From: an uncultured Clostridia bacterium
Lineage (GTDB): Bacteria > Bacillota > Clostridia > Oscillospirales > CAG-382
Direction of reading: 5' to 3'
Assembly (NCBI GenBank): GCA_947305675.1
Contig: CAMZED010000017.1
Coordinates: forward strand, 1-19,468
Length of the DNA: 19,468 bases
Shown here: positions 8,403 to 15,270 of the stretch, piece by piece
Layout of the letters: the number at the start of each line of letters is the position of its first letter
How positions within the stretch are numbered: the first letter of the stretch is position 1
Notes under the pieces: model-generated
Databases searched by the model: none
What the model saw: only the letters and a program-made list of their open reading frames with translations
What the model was told of the DNA's origin: nothing
Program-made: the position numbers and the translations under genes

Positions 8403-9461
8403 TTACTCCTTATCGTGGTTCCAAATATATTTTGTATATCTGCCGCCGCCGAGCTTGACGATCAGCTCGTTTTTCAAAAGGTCGGCGAGTGCGCGTTGTA
8501 CCGTCACCTGACTTATATCCGGGCACTCTTTCATGATCTCGGATTTTGTGATCGGTCCGATCCTTCCTTTGATGACCTCTCTTACTCTGTCGGGCTTTGA
8601 ATAATCGCTGTCAACGATCAGCGCGGTTCGGCTTTCAAATTCGCGGTACGCCGCGACGACAACGCCGAGCATATACCGAACGAACGGCACATAATCGTTT
8701 TTGCCATCGTGCCAGTCGCAGGAGCTTTCCTGCAAGACCTCGTAATACGTTTCCTTGCTGTCGGCGATAAGTTTTTCAATACTGGTATATTTGCCTACGG
8801 TGTAGCCTGCACGGTAGAGAAGCAAAAGGGTAAGCAATCGACTCATGCGCCCGTTGCCGTCGTTGAAGGGGTGAATGCACAGAAAATCAAGGATAAACAT
8901 CGGGATCAGCGCAAGCGCGTCGATCTCGCCGTCGTGCAGAGCGTTGTCGTATGCGGCGCAGATCGCGTTTACGTATTCCGGCGTTTCCCAAGCCGGTACC
9001 GGCTGAAAACGGACTGTTTTTGTTCCGTCGGCGTGCTCCTCCGCAATCACGTTGTCGATGTTCTTATAATTGCCGCCGATAGAAGAACCTGTAAACTTGT
9101 AAAGGTCTCTGTGCAGCTGAAGGATCAAAGACGAGCGTGGGGGAATATAATCGTAGCTTTCGTGGATCGTGGAAAGGACGTCACGGTAACCGGCGATTTC
9201 TTTCTCGCTTCTCGTTTTCGGTCGCGTCTTTTCTTTTACGATTTTTTGAAGGCGCTCGTTTGACGTGCTGATACCTTCGATTTTGTTGGATGCGTCCGTA
9301 CTCTGTATCTTTGCTATTTCAACCAATTGAGTCAGCACGTCGGCGTTTTCATTAGCGATCTGAAGCTGCTTGCCTTTATACTCATGTATCGCCGTCAAAA
9401 GCGATACGATGTCGGCAGACAAAAGCTTCTTATATTCTTTTTTATAATCAAATACCCTCAT
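8403..9461 (-). CDS. Fic-domain protein (probable AMP transferase) with N-terminal inhibitory motif
   Basis: Fic proteins transfer AMP or related groups to target proteins. The 352-aa product has the complete active-site motif HPFNDGNGRMSR at 197-208, including the catalytic His197. An inhibitory-helix motif (S/T)xxxE(G/N) appears at the N-terminus as SNKIEG (58-63). This places it with self-inhibited (class II) Fic proteins that need no separate antitoxin. The last 70 residues look like a winged-helix DNA-binding domain (SEIMKECPDISQVTVQRALADLL), as in many stand-alone Fic proteins. It is the first gene of the operon, with GGAG 7 nt before the ATG at 9461 and a consensus promoter about 50 bp further upstream. 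The DNA-binding tail together with inverted repeats at the promoter suggests autoregulation. The target protein is unknown. Confidence 0.93.
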   Translation of the reverse strand: MRVFDYKKEYKKLLSADIVSLLTAIHEYKGKQLQIANENADVLTQLVEIAKIQSTDASNKIEGISTSNERLQKIVKEKTRPKTRSEKEIAGYRDVLSTIHESYDYIPPRSSLILQLHRDLYKFTGSSIGGNYKNIDNVIAEEHADGTKTVRFQPVPAWETPEYVNAICAAYDNALHDGEIDALALIPMFILDFLCIHPFNDGNGRMSRLLTLLLLYRAGYTVGKYTSIEKLIADSKETYYEVLQESSCDWHDGKNDYVPFVRYMLGVVVAAYREFESRTALIVDSDYSKPDRVREVIKGRIGPITKSEIMKECPDISQVTVQRALADLLKNELIVKLGGGRYTKYIWNHDKE

Positions 9462-9513
9462 TTTACATCTCCAAATTCAATTTGATCATTTCGATTCATT
9501 TTGATGCTATTAC

Positions 9514-9542
9514 ATTATAGTAATTTCAATTTGACTTGTCAA
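9514..9542 (-). promoter_or_regulatory. Consensus sigma-A promoter of the fic-hsd operon
   Basis: Read on the minus strand, TTGACA (9537-9542) and TATAAT (9514-9519) are separated by exactly 17 bp, a perfect consensus. The fic ATG lies about 50 bp downstream. The -35 box is inside a 13-nt interrupted palindrome (GACTTG-T-CAAGTC, 9533-9545), which could be a repressor site. Confidence 0.85.
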
Positions 9543-9545
9543 GTC

Positions 9546-9582
9546 TTAATTTTATCATTTTCGTTAAAAATGATAAAATTAA
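9546..9582. repeat. AT-rich perfect inverted repeat upstream of the fic promoter
   Basis: Two 16-bp arms (TTAATTTTATCATTTT, 9546-9561, and its complement, 9567-9582) flank a 5-nt centre. It begins 3 bp upstream of the -35 box, so it would not be transcribed from this promoter and is better read as a protein-binding site than as a terminator. A diverged related sequence (ATCATTTCGATTCATTTTGAT, about 9485-9505) lies in the fic leader. Confidence 0.75.
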
Positions 9583-9629
9583 AGAGTGAGAGTCTCAGTT
9601 TAAGAAGCATATATTTTTTTGCTAAAACG

Positions 9630-9667
9630 CAAAAGCACCGCTTCGATTTCTCAAAGCGGTGCTTTTG
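9630..9667 (-). terminator. Rho-independent terminator downstream of ssrA
   Basis: Arms of 14 bp (9630-9643 and 9654-9667) enclose a 10-nt loop, with core AGCACCGCTT and A/T tracts at both ends. On the minus strand it is followed by TTTTGCGTTTT. It lies about 70 bp after the tmRNA 3' end and separates ssrA from the fic operon. Confidence 0.8.
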
Positions 9668-9739
9668 TAATCGGTATCAGAGCAGAACTCTTACGACAAA
9701 GCCGCCTTTGAAAAAGTAGGTGTTCGTCTGATACTGCTT

Positions 9740-10092
9740 TGGTGGAGGCGAGGGGAATCGAACCCCTGTCCGAAAGCCTATTCACGGTGTTTTCTCCGAG
9801 CGCAGCCGGTCTTCGGGATTCCCCGCCGCGCACGCCGATCGGCAGGCGCACACGGCCGGTAGCTTCATCAGTTCATGACAGGGGGCAAAGCTTATCCCTG
9901 TACACGTTCACTGCTAAGTCACGCCGCAGCCGAAGCCGCAGTCCTCTTCGGGGCGACGCCCGCGCCTAATTAGGCAGCGAGAGCAACTTTGTTGTTGTTA
10001 GCGTTTAATTTTAATTTGCACATTTTATAGAAGTTATGCGCTTCTGCTCGCTTACCCCGCTTCAAAACCCCCGTCGAAACCTTTACGCCCCC
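9740..10092 (-). ncRNA. ssrA: tmRNA (transfer-messenger RNA, SsrA)
   Basis: tmRNA rescues ribosomes stalled on broken mRNAs by acting first as tRNA-Ala and then as a template for a degradation tag; SmpB is its partner. The 5' end GGGGGCGTAAAGGTTTCGAC and the 3' end GGTTCGATTCCCCTCGCCTCCACCA are diagnostic. The ends pair over 7 bp (GGGGGCG with CGCCTCC) and the CCA is encoded. The total of 353 nt is normal. In the tag reading frame the peptide ends NNNKVALAA before TAA (9970-9972). The frame upstream reads CKLKLNA, which would put a TGC (Cys) codon at 10018-10020 in the usual resume region rather than the common Ala codon. The preceding gene's stop is only 3 nt before the 5' end. Confidence 0.97.
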
Positions 10093-10095
10093 ATA

Positions 10096-10572
10096 TCATT
10101 TATTGATGACCGGACGGTCGATAAAGCTTAAGACCGTCACGTTATCGCCGAGTTTAAGTTCTTTGTAATCATCTGTCAACACAAATTTGTGTATTATCGT
10201 TTTGCCCTTTTCGTTTGTTACCAATATTTCCATTTTTTGGATATGGTCCGCCGTATAAGCCACTCCGGGCTGAGACGACATATATTTTTTCACCGTTTCT
10301 TCTTTCGCTTCGATACGAGTGACCGTGCCGGTGAACTCTTTCGGGCGGAACAGCATATAAAATCCGCTCAGCTTAACGGACAACGCCAGGTAAAGCAGCA
10401 AACCGGCGACGATCAGCGGAAACACCCTTCCGCCGGCTTTATCGCCGATGGTGAAACAAGCGATAATTCCGATCGCGACGGCGCAAAACCCGTGCAATGC
10501 AAAGCCGGAAACCGCTTTCTTCCGGCGTTCGGCTTGAATTGTCCTTGCTTCTTCGACATTCAAATATCGCAT
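10096..10572 (-). CDS. Small membrane protein, two transmembrane helices, unknown function
   Basis: I do not recognise this 158-aa family. A charged cytoplasmic-looking N-terminus (about 1-20) precedes two hydrophobic helices (about 21-42 and 50-73). A C-terminal soluble domain (about 80-158) rich in beta-type alternation (GTVTRIEAKEE, MEILVTNEKG, LKLGDNVTVLSFI) resembles small beta-barrel domains. The reading frame is open further upstream, to 10656. The ATG at 10572 has AAGGA about 9 nt upstream and starts 2 nt after the stop of the preceding gene, so I chose it. It sits in the smpB-ssrA unit directly before the tmRNA. Nothing in it points to a role in ribosome rescue. Confidence 0.75.
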   Translation of the reverse strand: MRYLNVEEARTIQAERRKKAVSGFALHGFCAVAIGIIACFTIGDKAGGRVFPLIVAGLLLYLALSVKLSGFYMLFRPKEFTGTVTRIEAKEETVKKYMSSQPGVAYTADHIQKMEILVTNEKGKTIIHKFVLTDDYKELKLGDNVTVLSFIDRPVINK

Positions 10573-10574
10573 TG

Positions 10575-11777
10575 TCAACGATCCTTCTTTTTGACAACGA
10601 TAAACGCGGCGACCGAGGCAAAAACTATTGCGGCGATCACGGCCACGATCACCCACGGGAAACCGCCGTTTTCTTTTTTATCATCGGCTATATTATCATC
10701 GGCGTCTTTATCCGATCCGCCCTCGTTTTGCGGCATCGGATCGTTTGCGCCGATTATTTTAACTTTTACCGTAACTTTATAAGGCTGTTCTGTCTCGGCG
10801 GCATAGACGAGCAGTTCCGCGGAATAATCGCCCGGTTCAAGCCCGCCGTCAAGGACCGCGTACCAGTTGGTTTTGCTCCCGGTGCCGGCGGGGAGGGAAT
10901 CGATCTGCAAAGAGTTTTGATGCAGTTTGAAGAACGAATCCTGTCCGTCGGTCTTTATGTGGACTTTTGTAAGATTGCCCGTGCCGACCGCGCGCACCTC
11001 AATGGTTATATCGTTCTGCTCGCCGTAGCCTTCGCGCAGAATACCGAAATCGACGTCGTTCGCTTCGATCTCATAGGTTATATCAACGTCGCTTTCCGTA
11101 ACGCAAAAATCGACGGAAGCGCTTGCCGGTTCAGCGAGATTGTCTGCGAAAAGATAGAAGAGTTCATGGTATTCACCGACTCCGAGCCCTTTTTTCGGCG
11201 CGATCTTCCAGGTCTCGCCGTCAGACGATCCGGCGGGCGTATTGACCGGCGCGGAGCACTCGATAATATCAAAAAATTCATCGCTTCCGTATCCCATTTC
11301 AACACGCGGATTTTCAAGATCGTAAGCGCCGACGTTTCTGAAAATTATCGGAAGGGAAGGTATTTCGGTATATCCCAACGGCAGATCGTCAAACACGACG
11401 TTGGTCATCTCGACTTCGGTAAGGTTGTCCGCCGGCACCCACGATACCGTTATGACGTCGCTGTAAAACTCTTTCCCGTCCGATTCGCGCACCGCCATAA
11501 TGCGGTATTGCGCCGAATACTCGAAAGTATAATCAGAAAGAGTATAAGGTGATGTGATATAGTCGATGTTGCCCCAGTCATAAGTATCGTCCTCGCGGGT
11601 CTGAAGCAGATATCTGCAATCGTCCGAAGTCTTCCAGGTTATCGTAAAAGTTTTCCCGAGCGTGGTTTGACCGCCGCACGGCTGCAGTGTAAAGATCGGG
11701 TCGCCGTCCGCAAAAGCGGTCAGAGCGAGTAAAACAGACAATGCGATTATAACTGTAAGCGCGAATGATTTTTTCAT
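10575..11777 (-). CDS. Secreted surface protein with C-terminal membrane anchor
   Basis: The 400-aa product begins with a clear signal peptide (MKKSFALTVIIALSVLLALTAFA, cleavage about 23). The body is predicted beta-sandwich repeats: an Ig-like segment (about 25-115, GKTFTITWKTSDDCRYLL), then CARDB/DUF11-like segments (for example VDFGILREGYGEQNDITIEV, about 240-260). An acidic linker (about 345-368) leads to one transmembrane helix (WVIVAVIAAIVFASVAAFIV) and a short basic tail (KKKDR), so the protein is anchored facing outward. There is no LPxTG sorting signal. The gap from the preceding gene is 6 nt; the RBS GGGGAG is rather far (11 nt) from the ATG. Role unknown; adhesion or scaffolding is a guess. 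Confidence 0.8.
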   Translation of the reverse strand: MKKSFALTVIIALSVLLALTAFADGDPIFTLQPCGGQTTLGKTFTITWKTSDDCRYLLQTREDDTYDWGNIDYITSPYTLSDYTFEYSAQYRIMAVRESDGKEFYSDVITVSWVPADNLTEVEMTNVVFDDLPLGYTEIPSLPIIFRNVGAYDLENPRVEMGYGSDEFFDIIECSAPVNTPAGSSDGETWKIAPKKGLGVGEYHELFYLFADNLAEPASASVDFCVTESDVDITYEIEANDVDFGILREGYGEQNDITIEVRAVGTGNLTKVHIKTDGQDSFFKLHQNSLQIDSLPAGTGSKTNWYAVLDGGLEPGDYSAELLVYAAETEQPYKVTVKVKIIGANDPMPQNEGGSDKDADDNIADDKKENGGFPWVIVAVIAAIVFASVAAFIVVKKKDR

Positions 11778-11783
11778 GGCGGT

Positions 11784-12452
11784 TTAAACTCCCCGATAAA
11801 CGGTCATATCGTTTTTTATCAAATTTTTTATCTCTTTCGCGGCGGTATCGACAAATCTGTCGGCGCCCGGTTCATCAAGAGTTATCAGTTCGGTCGAACC
11901 GTCGGGCAGGGAAGTCGAATACAGCTGTTTGATATAATTTATCCGCTCGGTTATATCGTCCCGGGCAAAATAATCGAGGTATTCGTTGGGGAAATCTTTG
12001 ACGGCAGATATTATCTCAAACGGGAGGAATCCTTTATGCGACGCGATGAACCTAAAATCGATCTCGTACCACCCGGCGCGTATCTTATCGATATTTGCGC
12101 GCCAGACCTCACGCGTCGCTTTTTGTATATAAGGCCTTATCACTTCGCGCACGAACAAACTGTCGGCAAGGATATGAACGTAATACCCCAAATAAAACGA
12201 AAGGCGTTTTTCATCGCGTTCGTCCGCAATATATTTTTTGAAAAATTCGCGGTTGCATTCAATACGTTCCTCGTGCGTGACGCCTTCGCGTTTCCAGTGC
12301 GTTACGTCCTTCGGCGGAACGTAATCGAATCCGCCGTTAAGTTTTCCGCTGTCGGGCGCAAGCGTTCCGACGTAATAAGCGGTTTTGTCAGCGGGCTTCA
12401 AATAACCGTCCAGGGCTTGCGCGATCCGAAGGTGCAGGATCCAGGACGCCAT
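11784..12452 (-). CDS. Zinc-dependent phospholipase C-like protein
   Basis: The 222-aa product resembles the small cytoplasmic members of the zinc-dependent phospholipase C fold that are common in Firmicutes. The opening SWILHLRIA, APDSG (32-36), DVTHW (49-53) and FYLGYYVHILADSL (86-99) supply the usual His/Asp metal ligands: H7, D34, H52, H93 and D97. There is no signal peptide, so secretion as a toxin-type phospholipase is unlikely. The substrate is unknown. The ATG overlaps the smpB stop by one base (TGATG), so translation is coupled to smpB; the RBS is weak (AAAGGCGG). Confidence 0.75.
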   Translation of the reverse strand: MASWILHLRIAQALDGYLKPADKTAYYVGTLAPDSGKLNGGFDYVPPKDVTHWKREGVTHEERIECNREFFKKYIADERDEKRLSFYLGYYVHILADSLFVREVIRPYIQKATREVWRANIDKIRAGWYEIDFRFIASHKGFLPFEIISAVKDFPNEYLDYFARDDITERINYIKQLYSTSLPDGSTELITLDEPGADRFVDTAAKEIKNLIKNDMTVYRGV

Positions 12453-12916
12453 CAGAAGCCGCCTTTCATCGCGCGCTCGATATCGCGCCGGGCGGACTTT
12501 TCAGCTTCGACTTCGCGCTTGTCGTAAAGCTTTTTGCCTTTGCACAAGCCGATCTCGACTTTGACCCACTTGCCGAGAAAATACATCGAAACCGGTATAA
12601 GCGCAAACCCCTCCTGACCGACTTTGCCGAACAGACGGTTGATCTCGCGTTTGTGCATAAGCAGCCGGCGCGGACGGTAAGGGTCGCGATTGAAGATGTT
12701 GCCCTTCTCATAAGGGCTTATGTGGATACCGTAGGCGATAAGTTCGCCGTTTTCGATGCGGCAGAAAGAATCTTTCAGGTTGACCCTTCCGTTTCGGATC
12801 GATTTCACCTCGGTCCCGAAAAGCTCGGCTCCGGCTTCGAAAGTATCCAGAACGTAATATTCGTGGTAAGCGGCACGGTTCGCCGCGATGTTGCGTTTAA
12901 CGGCTTTTTCTGGCAC
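12452..12916 (-). CDS. smpB: SsrA-binding protein SmpB
   Basis: SmpB binds tmRNA and places it in the A site of stalled ribosomes. At 154 aa it has normal length and the family signatures: AAYHEYYVLDTFEAGAELFGTEVKSIR (about 15-40), the RNA-binding NLKDSF, and a basic C-terminal tail with KKLYDKRE that folds into the mRNA channel. The start is GTG at 12914-12916, with AAAGGAGG 8 nt upstream. It heads an operon with its own promoter and lies in the same orientation as ssrA, about 2.4 kb upstream of it. All expected motifs are intact. Confidence 0.97.
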   Translation of the reverse strand: MPEKAVKRNIAANRAAYHEYYVLDTFEAGAELFGTEVKSIRNGRVNLKDSFCRIENGELIAYGIHISPYEKGNIFNRDPYRPRRLLMHKREINRLFGKVGQEGFALIPVSMYFLGKWVKVEIGLCKGKKLYDKREVEAEKSARRDIERAMKGGF

Positions 12917-12948
12917 CTTTGCCGCCTCCTTTGATCGGGTTAACTGAT

Positions 12949-12977
12949 ATTATATACCTTTTATACTTCAATTGCAA
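12949..12977 (-). promoter_or_regulatory. Sigma-A promoter of the smpB unit
   Basis: On the minus strand TTGCAA (12972-12977) and TATAAT (12949-12954) are 17 bp apart. The smpB GTG start is about 33 bp downstream of the -10 box. No other convincing promoter is seen before ssrA. Confidence 0.75.
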
Positions 12978-12994
12978 CAGAAAGTTTTGTCGGT

Positions 12995-14275
12995 TCAGAT
13001 CGCATTGAAACCGTTTTCGAGATCGGCGATTATATCGTCGATGTGCTCGGTGCCGATCGAAAGCCTTATTGTGTTGCGGTGGATGTTCTGCTCTTCAAGC
13101 TCTTTTTCGTTGAGCTGAGAGTGCGTCGTTGTCGCCGGATGGATGACCAGCGATTTCACATCGGCGACGTTGGCGAGCAGCGAGAATATTTTAAGGTTGT
13201 CGATAAACTTGTGGGCTTCCTCCTGACCGCCTTTTATGTCGAAGGTAAAAATGCTCGCTCCGCCGTTGGGAAAGTATTTTTCGAACAGGGCGTGGTCGGG
13301 ATGGTCGGGGAGCGAGGGGTGATTTACCTTTTCGACCTTCGGATGGTTCGCAAGATATTCCACCACTTTTTTTGTGTTTTCGGCGTGGCGTTCAAGCCTC
13401 AGCGAAAGCGTTTCGACTCCCTGCAAAAGCATAAACGCGTTGAAAGGACTTATTGCCGCGCCGGTATCGCGCAATATTATCGCGCGGATATACGTTACAA
13501 AAGCAGCTTTTCCCGCCGCTTCGGTAAACGAAACGCCGTGATAACTCGGGTTCGGGTCGGCAAAAGCGGGGAATTTGCCGCTTGCCTTCCAATCGAAAGT
13601 GCCGCCGTCGACGATTATCCCGCCGAGCGTCGTCCCGTGGCCGCCGATGAATTTTGTCGCCGAATGAATAACGATGTCGGCGCCGTGCTCGATCGGACGG
13701 ATAAGAAAAGGAGTGCCGAACGTGTTGTCGATCACAAGCGGGATCCCGTGCCTGTGCGCTATTCCGGCGATAAGGTCAATGTCGGGTATATCGCTGTTCG
13801 GGTTGCCGAGCGTTTCAAGGTATATCGCCCTCGTTTCGGGGCGGACGGCGGCTTCCACCTCGGCGGGATCGTGAGCGTTGACGAAAGTCGTGTTTATCCC
13901 GAAATCGGGAAGAGTGTGGGCAAGCAGATTATAAGTGCCGCCGTAGATCGTCTTTTGAGCGACTATATGTTCGCCGGCTTTTGCCAGCGCCTGGATGACG
14001 TAAGTCACCGCCGCCGCGCCGGAAGCCACCGCCAGAGCCGCCACGCCGCCTTCGAGCGCGGCAATGCGCTTTTCGAGCACGTCCTGGGTGGAGTTGGTAA
14101 GCCTTCCGTATATGTTGCCGGGAGCTTTCAGAGCGAACCTGTCAGCCGCGTCGGCGGAACTGTGGAACACATATGAAGTAGTCTGGTAAATCGGTACCGC
14201 GCGCGAGTCGGTAGCCGGGTCGGCTTGTTCCTGACCGACGTGAAGTTGTAAAGTCTCGAATTTGTATTCGCTCAT
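12995..14275 (-). CDS. metY: O-acetylhomoserine sulfhydrylase (PLP-dependent)
   Basis: This enzyme makes homocysteine from O-acetylhomoserine and sulfide, the direct-sulfhydrylation route to methionine. The 426-aa protein has the length typical of MetY (longer than cystathionine synthases) and its landmarks: the N-terminal ETLQLHVGQ, YGRLTNST (56-63), the PLP site HSATKFIGGHG with the Schiff-base lysine K208, and a C-terminal RLSIGTEHIDDIIADL. The start at 14275 has GAAGGAG 6-7 nt upstream. It has its own promoter (14332-14360) and looks monocistronic or read through into smpB, since I see no terminator after it. No S-box or T-box-like leader fits in the roughly 50-nt 5' region. A related Met/Cys-metabolism PLP enzyme is the only alternative. 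Confidence 0.95.
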   Translation of the reverse strand: MSEYKFETLQLHVGQEQADPATDSRAVPIYQTTSYVFHSSADAADRFALKAPGNIYGRLTNSTQDVLEKRIAALEGGVAALAVASGAAAVTYVIQALAKAGEHIVAQKTIYGGTYNLLAHTLPDFGINTTFVNAHDPAEVEAAVRPETRAIYLETLGNPNSDIPDIDLIAGIAHRHGIPLVIDNTFGTPFLIRPIEHGADIVIHSATKFIGGHGTTLGGIIVDGGTFDWKASGKFPAFADPNPSYHGVSFTEAAGKAAFVTYIRAIILRDTGAAISPFNAFMLLQGVETLSLRLERHAENTKKVVEYLANHPKVEKVNHPSLPDHPDHALFEKYFPNGGASIFTFDIKGGQEEAHKFIDNLKIFSLLANVADVKSLVIHPATTTHSQLNEKELEEQNIHRNTIRLSIGTEHIDDIIADLENGFNAI

Positions 14276-14331
14276 TTTCTGCTCCTTCTATACTTGTTAT
14301 GATCTGCGTTTTTTTAAAAACAATGATACAA

Positions 14332-14360
14332 AAAATACCACAAAAACCGCTGTTTGTCAA
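14332..14360 (-). promoter_or_regulatory. Sigma-A promoter of metY
   Basis: On the minus strand TTGACA (14355-14360) and TATTTT (14332-14337) are 17 bp apart. The -35 box contains the TGA stop of the upstream SpoIID-like gene. A run of T/A follows up to the metY RBS. Confidence 0.7.
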
Positions 14361-15217
14361 TAGTTTTCGCAAATTTCGGATTCCGGGAACGCGCGCCCGA
14401 TAATGCTTTTGTATCCGCTCCCGGCGCGCGCAAGTGCTTCCGCTTCGCACAGGTCGAGCCCGTAACCGCTCCCCGCGCCGCGGCAGACAAAAACGACGTT
14501 CCCGTCCCCGTCCCGGTCTGCTGTGAAGTTGGCTGACGTCAGTCCGAGCTTTCCCGCGGCTTCTCCGCCGCCGATCATTCTTCCGTCGACCACCATAAAC
14601 TCGCAATATCCGTTTTCGCCGCTCACAATGCAAACGTCGCTCTCTTCTTTCGCACCGCCGAACACTTTTTCGAGTTCCGCCACGGTAAAAGTTTTAACCG
14701 TTTTGTGCTTTTCACATTCGGTTTCGCGCTTTACCCCGGTGATATAAGGATATTCGCGGCAGGTACGCGTCCCCGTGCCGGAACAAAGCGTTATAAGCGC
14801 CATCGCGGGTTCGCCGCGGTAAGTAATTATAAAGCCCTCGGTGCTTTTTGCCGCTTCGACGGCGAACCGCGCGGTTTCGGCGGGATAGCTTTCAAGCGGA
14901 AGGAACAAAAAACAGCAATCGGGCGAATCGCAAAAATCGCAATCGCCGTGCCTGCAGCCGTGAAGATCAACGTATAAAGCCGCCGATCTTACAGCCACCG
15001 CCAGCGCCTTCGCCGCCTCCGGCTCATTCACTTCGCCGTATTCGGAACATATTACCGCGGCGACGAATTCTTCTATTCCGACCGATTCGATCACGCCGTC
15101 GGACCGTTTTACACTGATTAATACGCTCCGTTCGTCTTCGCCGTACAGTCCGCCGACCGCGGGAACGGCGCCGATCGCCGCCGCGAAAGCCAAAAAATAA
15201 AGCAACCAACTTTTCAT
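14357..15217 (-). CDS. SpoIID/LytB-like protein with an altered GHG motif
   Basis: The SpoIID family includes lytic transglycosylases that cut peptidoglycan glycan strands during spore engulfment. This short member (286 aa) starts with a hydrophobic export segment (about 4-24). The core EEFVAAVICSEYGEVNEPEAAKALAVAVRSAAL (about 49-81) carries the expected catalytic Glu (E59). H90-x5-C96-x5-C102 matches the spacing of the zinc-binding His/Cys set known from clostridial SpoIID. The C-terminal GxGHGxG motif reads GSGYGLDL (249-256), with Tyr in place of His. It is unusually cysteine-rich. GGAGGG lies 5 nt before the ATG. It follows the membrane-protein gene by 53 nt and probably shares its transcript. 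Whether it is an active enzyme or a degenerate paralogue of the gene at 16237 is open. Confidence 0.8.
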   Translation of the reverse strand: MKSWLLYFLAFAAAIGAVPAVGGLYGEDERSVLISVKRSDGVIESVGIEEFVAAVICSEYGEVNEPEAAKALAVAVRSAALYVDLHGCRHGDCDFCDSPDCCFLFLPLESYPAETARFAVEAAKSTEGFIITYRGEPAMALITLCSGTGTRTCREYPYITGVKRETECEKHKTVKTFTVAELEKVFGGAKEESDVCIVSGENGYCEFMVVDGRMIGGGEAAGKLGLTSANFTADRDGDGNVVFVCRGAGSGYGLDLCEAEALARAGSGYKSIIGRAFPESEICENY

Positions 15218-15270
15218 TTACGCCCTCCGAAGTTGTTTGCTTTATTCTTATTCGCTTGTCCTTTTTGTTA

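Noticed and set aside
7623..8600. 325-codon plus-strand open frame opposite hsdM and fic
   Set aside because: His/Val-rich shadow of two well-supported genes and crosses their junction.
9651..9851. Minus-strand open frame over the tmRNA 3' end
   Set aside because: It lies within the tmRNA and its terminator; no RBS and no protein-like composition.
9739..9969. Plus-strand open frame beginning MVEARGIEPLSE
   Set aside because: It is the antisense of the tmRNA 3' half; this phantom peptide arises from the conserved RNA sequence, not from a gene.
10497..11552. 351-codon plus-strand open frame opposite the surface protein
   Set aside because: The minus strand has a signal peptide, membrane anchor and operon spacing; the plus frame has none of these.
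13043..14176. 377-codon plus-strand open frame opposite metY
   Set aside because: Shadow of the conserved MetY frame, rich in Arg and Val without family motifs.
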